This document shows positions 7,846 through 15,964 of a stretch of 64,000 nucleotides of DNA, one piece after another. A program made the position numbers and the translations under genes. How positions within the stretch are numbered: position 1 is the first letter of the stretch; the number at the start of each line of letters is the position of its first letter. The DNA comes from CAYZED01 sp964477445. Its GTDB lineage: Bacteria; Bacillota; Clostridia; Lutisporales; Lutisporaceae. The stretch lies in contig CAYZED010000014.1 in NCBI GenBank assembly GCA_964477445.1, positions 6,991 to 70,990 on the forward strand, in the 5' to 3' direction. The notes below the pieces were generated by a model, which saw only the letters and a list, made by a program, of their open reading frames with translations, was not told the origin of the DNA and searched no databases.

Positions 7846-8895
7846 GTGATAAAAGAATTTTTAAGAGAAATGGTTGAAGCATCAGGCGTTTCGGGCTATG
7901 AACATGAAGTCGCAAAAATCATCGAAAGATATATGACACCACTTTCAGATGAATGGCGAAAAGAAGGTCTTGGATGCTATACTGCACTAAAAAAGGGATA
8001 TGGGGACGGCAAGAAAAAAATAATGCTGGCCGCGCATATGGACGAAATTGGACTAATGGTTAATAATATCGATGAAAAAGGATTTATTTCTTTTACAAAC
8101 ATCGGCGGGGTAGATCAGAGAACACTTCTAACTCAAGAAGTGACCGTTCACGGAACAGAGCCTTTATATGGTGTAATCGGTAGTAAGCCGCCGCACGTAA
8201 TGACACCAGAGGATCAGAAGAAAGCCGTTCCGATGAAGGACATGAGAATAGACGTTGGATTGAGCAAAGAAAAGGTATCTCAGATAGTTAGCATCGGAGA
8301 TGTTATTACTGTTAAGAGAAAAATGATTGAACTTCAAAATAATATTCTTGCAGCAAAGGCATTTGATGATAGAGCTGGAGTAGCGGTTTTATACGAATGC
8401 TTAAAGCACTTAGAAACAATGAAGCACGAGTGTGATGTTTACGCGGTAGCAACGACTCAAGAAGAAGTAGGATTAAGAGGGGGCCGCGTTTCCACATACA
8501 AAATTGCACCCCAGATAGGAATTGCAGTAGATGTAACTTTTGGAAGCACTCCTGAGTTACCTAAAGATCAAACACAAGAAATCGATGGTGGACCTAGCTT
8601 AACTTATGGCGCAAATATTCACAGAAAAGTTCATGAAGGACTGAAAGCCGCTGCGGCTGATAATAATATCGCTACTCAAGATGAATTTACCACTGGTGGA
8701 ACAGGAACAGATGCGAATATTATGCAAATTACAGGTTGTGGTGTTGCTACGGCTGTAGTTTCTATCCCGCTAAGATACATGCACACTTCAGTAGAGCTTC
8801 TAAGTCTGAATGATATAAAGGCTTGTGGCAAATTGCTTGCCCACTATATTGTGAGCCTTAATAACAAAGATTGGGAGGAACTATTATGCTACTAA
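7846..8895 (+). CDS. M42-family aminopeptidase (first of three tandem copies)
   Basis: Cytosolic metallo-aminopeptidase of the M42 (glutamyl aminopeptidase/TET) family, 349 residues, typical length. Metal and catalytic motifs: AAHMDEIG (His, Asp), AFDDRAG (bridging Asp), TTQEEVGLRG (Glu-Glu), a VDVTFG aspartate, and the late His in RYMHTS. These enzymes form large dodecameric shells that remove N-terminal residues from short peptides. The start is GTG with AAGGGGGAG upstream. Its 3' end overlaps the next M42 gene by 10 nt, which suggests coupled translation. Substrate preference is unknown and probably differs between the three copies. Confidence 0.93.
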   Translation: MIKEFLREMVEASGVSGYEHEVAKIIERYMTPLSDEWRKEGLGCYTALKKGYGDGKKKIMLAAHMDEIGLMVNNIDEKGFISFTNIGGVDQRTLLTQEVTVHGTEPLYGVIGSKPPHVMTPEDQKKAVPMKDMRIDVGLSKEKVSQIVSIGDVITVKRKMIELQNNILAAKAFDDRAGVAVLYECLKHLETMKHECDVYAVATTQEEVGLRGGRVSTYKIAPQIGIAVDVTFGSTPELPKDQTQEIDGGPSLTYGANIHRKVHEGLKAAAADNNIATQDEFTTGGTGTDANIMQITGCGVATAVVSIPLRYMHTSVELLSLNDIKACGKLLAHYIVSLNNKDWEELLCY

Positions 8896-9911
8896 AAAAA
8901 TTATGTGACATTAACTCGCTTACTGGAGATGAAGGAGCTGTTAGAGACTTCATTAAAGAAGAAATTAAAGATTATGTGGATGAAATCAAAACAGATTATG
9001 TCGGAAATCTAATCGCAATAAAAAAAGGAAAACCAGGTTTTCCAAAGGTTATAATAGCTGGTCATATGGATGAAATTGGGCTTATGATAAACAGTATTGA
9101 TGAAGCTGGATTTCTTAAATTTCTTCCGGTTGGTGGCGTAGACCCTAGGATTTTGGTCTCTAAATCCGTAATTATTGGGGACAAAAAAATCCCTGGAGTT
9201 ATTGGTGCTAAAGCAATACATCTACAAACACCAGAAGAACGTGAAATTCCATTAACAATGAAGCAATTGTATATTGATATTGGTGCAAAGAATAAAGCGG
9301 ATGCCGAAAAATATGTTAAAAAAGGTGATTTTGTAGCCTTTGACAGTGAGTACGTTGAATTCGGTGATGGATTCGCGAAAGCAAAAGCTTTTGATGACAG
9401 ATTAGGATGTGCTGGGTTAATCGAAATATTAAAGGAAACATATGATGTAACTATTATTGCTGCTTTTACTGTCCAAGAAGAAATTGGATTAAGAGGCGCA
9501 ACCGTTGTGGCATATGCGACAGAACCTGATTTTGGTATAGCTTTGGATTCCGCAATAGCTTCAGATGTAGTAGTAAAAGATGATGACATTGAATGCTCAG
9601 AACTCGGGAAAGGGCCTGTTGTATCGTTATTTGATAGTTACACTTTGTATGACAGAAAGTTAGCTGATAGAACTATTAAATTAGCACAGGAAAATAACAT
9701 ACCAGTTCAAGCTAGACCTTCGAAAGGTGGACTAGATGCAGGAGCAATTCAGCTGAGTAGGGCTGGAGTTCCATGCATTGCATTGACAGTTCCGACTAGA
9801 TATGTTCATTCTGGAGCGAGTGTTATCAATCTTTCGGATTATGACAATTTTATTAAACTAAACAAAATTTTCTTAAAGAATATAAAAGAGGGAGAATTCA
9901 TTAATGAATAA
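8886..9911 (+). CDS. M42-family aminopeptidase (second copy)
   Basis: 341 residues with the full M42 ligand set: AGHMDEIG, AFDDRLG, TVQEEIGLRG, an Asp in ALDSAIASD, and RYVHSG. The start is taken as ATG 8886 because GGGAGG sits 8 nt before it; an in-frame TTG at 8871 lies inside that ribosome site's upstream flank. It overlaps the previous gene by 10 nt and the next by 8 nt. It has clearly diverged from its neighbours (LPVGGVDPR where the first copy reads TNIGGVDQR), so this is an old duplication and not a recent one. Confidence 0.92.
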   Translation: MLLKKLCDINSLTGDEGAVRDFIKEEIKDYVDEIKTDYVGNLIAIKKGKPGFPKVIIAGHMDEIGLMINSIDEAGFLKFLPVGGVDPRILVSKSVIIGDKKIPGVIGAKAIHLQTPEEREIPLTMKQLYIDIGAKNKADAEKYVKKGDFVAFDSEYVEFGDGFAKAKAFDDRLGCAGLIEILKETYDVTIIAAFTVQEEIGLRGATVVAYATEPDFGIALDSAIASDVVVKDDDIECSELGKGPVVSLFDSYTLYDRKLADRTIKLAQENNIPVQARPSKGGLDAGAIQLSRAGVPCIALTVPTRYVHSGASVINLSDYDNFIKLNKIFLKNIKEGEFINE

Positions 9912-10936
9912 AGAATTATTAGAAAAAATTGCTCAAGCATATGGGCCAAGTGGAAATGAATTTAAAGTAGCGGCTGTTATTACAGAAGAAATAAAAGCTT
10001 ATGTTGATGAAATAAGAACGGATGCGTTAGGAAATCTTATTGCGGTTAAAAAAGGCGCAGGAAAGAAAATAATGGTTGCGGCACATATGGATGAAATAGG
10101 ATTCATGGTGAAGAGTATTGATGAAAAAGGTTTTATAAAATTTGCAAATAATGATTTTTGCCATATTGCTNNNNNNNNNNTTTATAAAGTTTTCTTCAGT
10201 AGGTGCAAACAATCCAGCGGCTGCATATTTTCAGAGAGTTCAGTTTGAAAATGGTACAAAAGGTGTTATTGGAGTAGAAAAACTTGAAGGTGGCTTGAAA
10301 GATTTAACATTAGAAAAAATGTATATAGATATCGGAGCAAAATCTAAAGATGAAGCACTAGAAATGATTAGCGTTGGAGACATTGCCATCGTGTCTGCAG
10401 AATTCACATCAGATGACAATTTTGTAACTTCCAAAGCGCTTGATGATAGAGTGGGTTGTTACATAGCGATTGAAGCGGCTAAGGCTATTGGTAAAACAGA
10501 AAATGAAATATATTATGTTTTCACTACTCAAGAAGAATTAGGCTTAAGAGGCTCTAAAGTTGCGGCGTTTGGCATAAATCCTGATTTGGGCTACGCGATA
10601 GATGTTACTCCAAGCGGAGATACACCAAACTGCAATCCTATGACTGTTAAGCTAGGTGAAGGGGTAGCAATAAAAGTAAAAGATGCTGGAATAATTGTTC
10701 CGCCAGAAGTAAAAAAAGATATGGTTGAAACATGTAAAGCAAACGGGATCCCTTATCAGATGGAAGTTCTAGAAGGTGGTTCTACAGATACTGCTTCTAT
10801 AAATCTAACTAAGAGTGGAATACCTGCTGGATGTATTTCTGTTCCTACAAGATATTTGCATAGTTCCGCAGAAAAATTATGCATAAGCGATGTTGATAAT
10901 GCAGTTAAATTGTTAATAAAATTACTAGAGAAATGA
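9904..10936 (+). CDS. M42-family aminopeptidase (third copy, interrupted by a scaffold gap)
   Basis: Two pieces of one M42 gene lie either side of ten N (10171-10180). The left piece carries AAHMDEIGFMV. The right piece carries FSSVGANNPAA, the bridging Asp in ALDDRVG, TTQEELGLRG, IDVTPSGD and RYLHSS. Joining at the shared TTTATAAA before and after the gap restores DEKGFIKFSSVG in frame. The roughly 30 bases just left of the N run do not fit the family and are probably assembly error, so the gene is most likely intact. Its last four bases (ATGA) overlap the start of an MFS transporter gene. Same predicted function as the two upstream copies. Confidence 0.85.
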
Positions 10937-12153
10937 ATGATATTACAAAAAAACTGATAGAAAAGGCGAATCTGAAATACTACATCTTAAACGGTATATT
11001 TTATATGATTGTAACTAATCTATATAAGCCTTATGCACAAAAATTCATTTTCAGAATCGGAGGGGGCGAGACTATGGTCTCGCTCTTTAATGCACTTCCA
11101 GGGTTAATGGCAGTTTTAGTCCTAATTCCTGGCGTCTATTTTATATCAAAGGCAAAAAAGAAAGTCAGACTAGTAAGCATTCTATTTATATTGAGTAGAA
11201 TTATGGTGGTTAGTTTTGCAGTAGTTCCATTTTTGCCACCGAAATATCAAGCCATAACTTTCGTAATCCTTTCAGCACTGATGTTTTTGCCAGAATCTAT
11301 TGCAGTTAATGCATTACAGAGTATTAGTGCAGACTGTTTCGAAGTAGAACATAGAGCGTATGCGATATCAAATAGAAATAAAATGGCAGTACTAATAAGT
11401 ATTGTTTTGATGATAATTTTGGGACAAATCATGAGAGCTTTCGGTTCGGATAACGCTACCGTAATTTTTATTTACCAGCTATTCTTTTTAGCATCTTCAA
11501 TATTTGCTGTATTCGAAATACTAACTTTTGTAAAGATGAAGGAAATCACAGAGCCAGAACCCTTGATACAAGAAGGAATGTTTAAAGCAATTAAAGAGGT
11601 CTTTAAGAATAAGACTTACATGATTTTTCTTAGCTGTTCATTACTTTTCCATTTCGGATGGCAAATGGGGTGGCCTCTTTTTGCAATATATCAAATAAAA
11701 AACTTAAACGCTGATGAAATGTGGATTACTATTATTGCTGTCGTGGTTCAATTTTTTATGTTCATCACATATAATTACTGGCAGCGCGAAATAGGAAGAA
11801 AAGGCTTGAAAAAAGTAATTGCATTTTCTACGCTAGGAATGGCATTATCGCCGATATTGGTTATTCTCTCACCTAATCTTTATTTTCTTGCGTTAGCAAA
11901 CGGACTAATAGGTTTCTTTAGTTCTGGGTGCACAGTCGCAATTCTGTGCTCAACCATTGATGCTTCACCTGATAAGGATAGGATGGTCTATATGAATGTA
12001 CATGCTACCCTTACTAATGTGACGCTATTTGTTTCTCCTCTTGTTGCAAATTTGTTTTTGCACAACATAGGCATGATAGGTGCGTTAATAATAACAGCGC
12101 TATTTAGGTTATTAGGAAGTTTGGCTTTTTACTTGAGAGAAAAACATACCTAA
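10933..12153 (+). CDS. Major facilitator superfamily transporter
   Basis: Integral membrane protein of 406 residues with about 12 hydrophobic segments, typical MFS length, and a basic cytoplasmic loop after the second segment (KAKKKVRLVS). No substrate-specific signature is recognised. Translation is coupled to the M42 gene by an ATGA overlap, so it probably carries a product or substrate of the peptidases, such as an amino acid or a short peptide. Related clostridial proteins of this kind are annotated only as MFS. The family call is good, the substrate unknown. Confidence 0.85.
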   Translation: MNDITKKLIEKANLKYYILNGIFYMIVTNLYKPYAQKFIFRIGGGETMVSLFNALPGLMAVLVLIPGVYFISKAKKKVRLVSILFILSRIMVVSFAVVPFLPPKYQAITFVILSALMFLPESIAVNALQSISADCFEVEHRAYAISNRNKMAVLISIVLMIILGQIMRAFGSDNATVIFIYQLFFLASSIFAVFEILTFVKMKEITEPEPLIQEGMFKAIKEVFKNKTYMIFLSCSLLFHFGWQMGWPLFAIYQIKNLNADEMWITIIAVVVQFFMFITYNYWQREIGRKGLKKVIAFSTLGMALSPILVILSPNLYFLALANGLIGFFSSGCTVAILCSTIDASPDKDRMVYMNVHATLTNVTLFVSPLVANLFLHNIGMIGALIITALFRLLGSLAFYLREKHT

Positions 12154-12212
12154 AACCGAAAATAAGGTTGTACTACTTAACGAGAAGCAAAAAAATAATG
12201 GAGGTAAAGAAA

Positions 12213-12902
12213 ATGAACAAGAAAATTCTAGCAATCGTATTAGCACTGGTAATGGTGCTTTCTATTACAACGGTGGGATTTGCAGTAAGTCAAAATGGGA
12301 ATAACGGTCACTCGAAGGTGGTTACATCACATTCAGAAAAAGAAACAAAGAAAATTCAAAATGACAAGAAAAAGTTGGAAAATGAAATAGCTTCTGTACA
12401 AAAAAAGATTGAACTACTAAAAAAAGATTTAAAAATGTGGACTGACAAAAAGGTTGTAGCAGAAACAAAAGCTGCTGAACAAAAACTTACAGCTGATGCA
12501 CAGAAACAGTTTAAACTTGAAGTGTTGAATTCAAGACTAGCATCATTAGAAGCTTGGTATAAAGAAAAATTAGTTTTGACTACATTAACACAAGTTCAAA
12601 AAGATGTTATTAAATCAATTTATGACACTGACAAAAAAGAAATCCTTCAGAGAATAGAAAAAGCCAATAGTTCGACTGGAATTAATAATGATTCACATGA
12701 ACATGACAAAGATATGAGTGTGGCAGAAATTACAAAAAAAATAAATTCAATTAACGATTCGATTGTTAAATATACAGCGCAACTTGTTAAATTACAGGCT
12801 GAATTAGCAAAATTAACACCGACACCGACACCGACACCGACACCAACACCAACACCAACACCAACACCAACACCAACACCAACACCAACACCTATAAATT
12901 AA
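12213..12902 (+). CDS. Secreted coiled-coil protein with Thr-Pro repeat tail
   Basis: 229 residues. The start is ATG 12213, with GGAGGT 7 nt upstream; this gives an N-terminus MNKKILAIVLALVMVLS followed by a likely signal peptidase cut after GFA. Residues about 40-210 are rich in Lys, Glu and Ala with heptad-like spacing (KKLENEIASVQKKIELLKKDL) and are probably helical coiled coil. The C-terminus is 13 Thr-Pro units, a flexible or wall-spanning linker type with nothing after it. No LPXTG or other anchor is seen. The function is unknown; export and an elongated shape are the only supported statements. It follows the MFS gene by 59 nt. Confidence 0.75.
   Translation: MNKKILAIVLALVMVLSITTVGFAVSQNGNNGHSKVVTSHSEKETKKIQNDKKKLENEIASVQKKIELLKKDLKMWTDKKVVAETKAAEQKLTADAQKQFKLEVLNSRLASLEAWYKEKLVLTTLTQVQKDVIKSIYDTDKKEILQRIEKANSSTGINNDSHEHDKDMSVAEITKKINSINDSIVKYTAQLVKLQAELAKLTPTPTPTPTPTPTPTPTPTPTPTPTPIN
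12816..12893 (+). repeat. 13 tandem 6-bp units encoding Thr-Pro
   Basis: The hexamer ACACCR is repeated 13 times in frame. The first four units end in G (ACACCG) and most of the later ones in A, so the array has two blocks. Copy number is likely to vary by slippage. Confidence 0.95.
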
Positions 12903-12920
12903 AAATTAGTTAGTATTCTT

Positions 12921-12998
12921 ACGAGTCATTTAATACAAATTTGCGTTTTCAATAAATTTCATTTATTTACGCAAATTCGTGTATATGGCTCGTTTTTT
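12921..12998 (+). terminator. Nested hairpin terminator between convergent genes
   Basis: Outer stem 12921-12929 with 12985-12993 (one G-T pair), inner stems 12938-12945 with 12970-12977 and 12951-12957 with 12961-12967, then TTTTTT at 12993-12998. It ends the secreted-protein transcript just before the convergent kinase gene. Confidence 0.75.
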
Positions 12999-14409
12999 AA
13001 AGGCATATAGGCAATTTGACGGTGAATAAGGCTCCGCCACCGTTTTCAACATTTTCGGCAGTGATTATTCCTCTATGTTTTTCAACAATCATTTTTGTGA
13101 TGGCAAGTCCTAGTCCAGTATCGCCTTTACGCCCTTTCTGGAACCGCTCAAAGATTTTATTTATTTGAGTTGGCTCTATTCCCTCTCCATCATCTTTCAC
13201 GGTAACATATACCGTTTTTTCATTTATATTTACAGTAGTTAATATTTCGATTTCGTTTTTTGCGTATCTTAGACTGTTACCTAAAATATTAATAAATGCT
13301 TGTTGTAATTTTTCATGGTCGGCAAATATTATAGCGTTTTTATCCATATTCAAAGTAATTTTTTTACCCAATGTATTTGCTATTCCAGCTAGCTTTTCTC
13401 CAGTCTCGACTAAAATTTGATTTACATCTGTATTTGTGAATTTAAAAATATCGTTATAAGTATCAAGTTTTGAAATAAGGAGCAATTCGTCAACTAATCC
13501 TTTTAGCCTTATAGCTTCATCGGATATAATATCAAGTGCTTTATCATTATCGGCAAATACTCCATCTTTTATCCCCTCTGCATAACCTTGTATGCTAGTT
13601 AGAGGGGTTTTTAACTCGTGTGAAACATTTTGGAAGAACTCTTTTTGGGAGTTTTCTCTTGCCATAATTTCCAAAGCCATGTCATTAAATGTGTTTGCAA
13701 GAGACTCGAATTCATCATTACTAGGAAGAAAAATTGGAGATTTTAAGTCGCGTTTTGCCAAACGTTCAGCTCCTTCTTGGAATATTAAAATTGGTTTAGC
13801 AAAAGTTTTTCCGAAAATAGTCCCGAAAACAACGGCTAATAAAGAAGCGGCAAAAAGGCTTACAAGTAGTACGAAAATCATCGTTCTAACTTGTCTTTCT
13901 ACTGAATCAATTTCAACATAAAGAAAAATATAATATTCAAAGTCTGTAGAACTTTTGGAATGTGGCGGAAGCACAGCAATCATGTATTTTTTTCCATTAA
14001 CACTTATCGAAAAAGTTTGATTTTCAATTTCGGACTTATTAATTTTCGATTTTAAAGCAAGCAAAATATTATTATAAAACAAATTATTTTGAGATTTACT
14101 TGGATAGAGTAATTTTAGAGCAACGTCAGTTATTGCCAAGCGACTAACTATATCGTAACTACCAAATTTATTTTTAAGCTGTTGTTTAAAGGTCGGTTTA
14201 TCTATGGTTTGGCTTGTAATATAAGATTTTGAATTGAAAGCAATGAGAATATTTTTTAAATTAGTGGCATCGCTAAAAAGATCTGTTTTTGCATTTTTAA
14301 GTGTCAAGTAGTTCACAGTGAGAAGGAAAACAATGCCAACAACTAATAGAAGTGACATTGAAAGACCAATATAGGACAAAATCATTCGCTTTGTGATGTT
14401 GTTTTTCAT
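12997..14409 (-). CDS. Sensor histidine kinase (HAMP, HisKA, HATPase)
   Basis: Membrane sensor kinase of 470 residues. An N-terminal membrane segment (about 11-33) and a second (about 175-200) enclose an extracytoplasmic sensor region of about 140 residues with no recognised ligand fold. Then come HAMP, HisKA (phospho-His in NVSHELKTPLTSIQGY, about residue 265), and an ATPase with a normal N-box (FINILGNSLRYA), G1 (VKDDGEGIE) and G2 (KGDTGLGLAI). It is downstream of and co-directional with the response regulator at 14510, 100 nt away. AAGGAGC precedes the ATG. Together they form a standard two-component pair; the stimulus is unknown. Confidence 0.94.
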   Translation of the reverse strand: MKNNITKRMILSYIGLSMSLLLVVGIVFLLTVNYLTLKNAKTDLFSDATNLKNILIAFNSKSYITSQTIDKPTFKQQLKNKFGSYDIVSRLAITDVALKLLYPSKSQNNLFYNNILLALKSKINKSEIENQTFSISVNGKKYMIAVLPPHSKSSTDFEYYIFLYVEIDSVERQVRTMIFVLLVSLFAASLLAVVFGTIFGKTFAKPILIFQEGAERLAKRDLKSPIFLPSNDEFESLANTFNDMALEIMARENSQKEFFQNVSHELKTPLTSIQGYAEGIKDGVFADNDKALDIISDEAIRLKGLVDELLLISKLDTYNDIFKFTNTDVNQILVETGEKLAGIANTLGKKITLNMDKNAIIFADHEKLQQAFINILGNSLRYAKNEIEILTTVNINEKTVYVTVKDDGEGIEPTQINKIFERFQKGRKGDTGLGLAITKMIVEKHRGIITAENVENGGGALFTVKLPICL

Positions 14410-14509
14410 TTTTGCTCCTTTTCTAAGGAATTGTAAAATTAATGTCCATTATTTGGCCAAGGGAGGTTCGAAATGCGTTTGATCAAAGGTTAACTAAACT
14501 ACCCCAAGA

Positions 14510-15211
14510 CTAATCGCTGTCAGATATCTTATAACCAAAACCCCAAACAGTTGAAATTTCAACGATACTACCCGATTCGTTAATCTTTTTTCGGAGACGT
14601 TTAACCAAATCATCTATAGTTCGAGTTTCGCCTATGTAATCATATCCCCAGATCCGTTCTATCATTTGTTCACGACTAAAGGGGTGATTAATGTTTTGGA
14701 GGAGGAAGCAAAATAAATCGTATTCTTTTGAGGTAAGTTCAATGCTTTTTTGAGCGCAATAGACAGTTCTTTGAGTGATATTAAGAGTTATATCTTTGCA
14801 CGTTATTATTTCATCAATTGATGAGTTTGGTGGATTGATTTTTGGCTGTAGGCGTTTAAAAATGTTTTTTACACGTATAACAAGTTCTCTTGGGCTAAAA
14901 GGTTTAGAGATATAATCATCACTTCCTAGTTCGAGACCAAGCACCCGATCTATTTCGTCATCCCTTGCGGATACCATGATAATTGGAATTTCTGATGTTT
15001 TTCGAATCTCGCGACAAAGAGTATATCCATCCATAATAGGCATAGTCACATCAATAATCATCATATCAGCTGGGTTAGAAATAAACGCATCAAGTGCTGA
15101 TTTGCCATTGTTAAAACAAACGGTATCAAATCCTTCTTTTACGAGATATGATTTTATTAGTTCACAAATTCGCTCTTCATCGTCTGCGACATATATAAGC
15201 TTACTATCCAT
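14510..15211 (-). CDS. OmpR/PhoB-family response regulator
   Basis: 233 residues: receiver domain (DDEE, phosphoacceptor Asp in MMIIDVTMP, Thr/Ser switch in MVSARD, Lys in YISKPF) followed by an OmpR-type winged helix (ELTSKEYDLFCFLLQN, then FSREQMIERIWG and TIDDLVKRLRKKI). First gene of the pair with the sensor kinase at 12997. The start ATG has GAGG 13 nt upstream. Targets cannot be read from the window; the nearest plausible one is autoregulation from the AT-rich region 15212-15360, where the minus strand carries two TATAAT-like boxes. Confidence 0.94.
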   Translation of the reverse strand: MDSKLIYVADDEERICELIKSYLVKEGFDTVCFNNGKSALDAFISNPADMMIIDVTMPIMDGYTLCREIRKTSEIPIIMVSARDDEIDRVLGLELGSDDYISKPFSPRELVIRVKNIFKRLQPKINPPNSSIDEIITCKDITLNITQRTVYCAQKSIELTSKEYDLFCFLLQNINHPFSREQMIERIWGYDYIGETRTIDDLVKRLRKKINESGSIVEISTVWGFGYKISDSD

Positions 15212-15356
15212 TTTAAGAAAACCTCAGCTTTCATTACAGATTTTATAACACCTATATTATAACCTCAAAAGCATTATAAGAGTAGCGGAAAGATTGATTT
15301 TAAACAAATAACTTAAGATATATGTATATATTTTGACAAATTATAATGAAATTTGA

Positions 15357-15593
15357 GATGATTATGGAAACAATACACTTACACTAAATAATTTTCAAAA
15401 CATTCTCGGCAAAAAAAGAGTAGTGGTCATAAAATCACAGTTAGGAATTGTAGTTGGAATTTATGAAGGCGACAACATAGCGGTTTCAGTGTCTACAGAC
15501 ATTCCGAAAACTACACTCGTAACGATTGATGGCAAGGCTTTGTACATCCATAAAGCTGATTATGAAATTATGGATACAGATATAATACAATAG
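15357..15593 (+). pseudogene. Orphan reading frame without a clear start (possible remnant)
   Basis: An open frame of 78 codons runs from just after a TGA (15354) to TAG at 15591. It reads like real protein (KKRVVVIKSQLGIVVGIYEG, then LVTIDGKALYIHKADYE) but has no ATG; the only candidate is GTG 15423 without a ribosome site. An ATG in another frame at 15358 stops after nine codons. It may be the end of a decayed gene, or a short gene with an odd start. I recognise no family. Confidence 0.35.
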
Positions 15594-15683
15594 TTATTCT
15601 TTGTAATTAAAAAAAGAATTATTTTAGCTTCGGATATATTAAATAAAAACACTAAAAAAACAAGAGAAATAGGCGCTAATCGG

Positions 15684-15712
15684 TTGACAGAGTGAGTTCA
15701 TGGAGTTAGAAT
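15684..15712 (+). promoter_or_regulatory. Promoter of the tRNA-Lys gene
   Basis: TTGACA (15684-15689), a 17-nt spacer and TAGAAT (15707-15712), placing the transcript start about 50 nt before the tRNA. Confidence 0.8.
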
Positions 15713-15769
15713 AAGAATGTTCACAAAAAACCGATGAAACTTGGGTTGTGAATAAAGAAAATCTTATAT

Positions 15770-15845
15770 GCGTTTTTAACTCAGTTGGTAGAGTAGCTGA
15801 CTCTTAATCAGCGAGTCCGGGGTTCGAGTCCCCGAAGACGCACCA
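15770..15845 (+). tRNA. tRNA-Lys (anticodon CTT)
   Basis: 76 nt with CCA encoded. Acceptor GCGTTTT pairs with AAGACGC, the anticodon stem is GCTGA/TCAGC with loop CTCTTAA (anticodon CTT), and the T-loop is GGTTCGAGTCC. It has its own promoter and a terminator 11 nt downstream. It is immediately upstream of a large serine recombinase gene. Confidence 0.96.
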
Positions 15846-15855
15846 CTAAAAAGCA

Positions 15856-15890
15856 AGAGATAGAAAATAACTATCTCTTTTTATTTTTTT
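15856..15890 (+). terminator. Terminator of tRNA-Lys
   Basis: Stem AGAGATAG (15856-15863) with CTATCTCT (15871-15878), a 7-nt loop, then a T-rich tract to 15890. Confidence 0.85.
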
Positions 15891-15964
15891 GTGCTAGCAT
15901 GTATATAAGTATCTTTTGGCACTTAAAAACACTTAATCAATAGAGTTCAAGGAAAGGAACATTT

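Noticed and set aside
9904..10248. Truncated or frameshifted third M42 gene as a true pseudogene
   Set aside because: The break coincides with a ten-N scaffold join, and the two sides fit one intact protein when joined at a shared 8-mer.
12816..12893. Possible CRISPR-like or microsatellite array
   Set aside because: The 6-bp units are in frame, encode Thr-Pro and have no spacers. It is part of a coding sequence.
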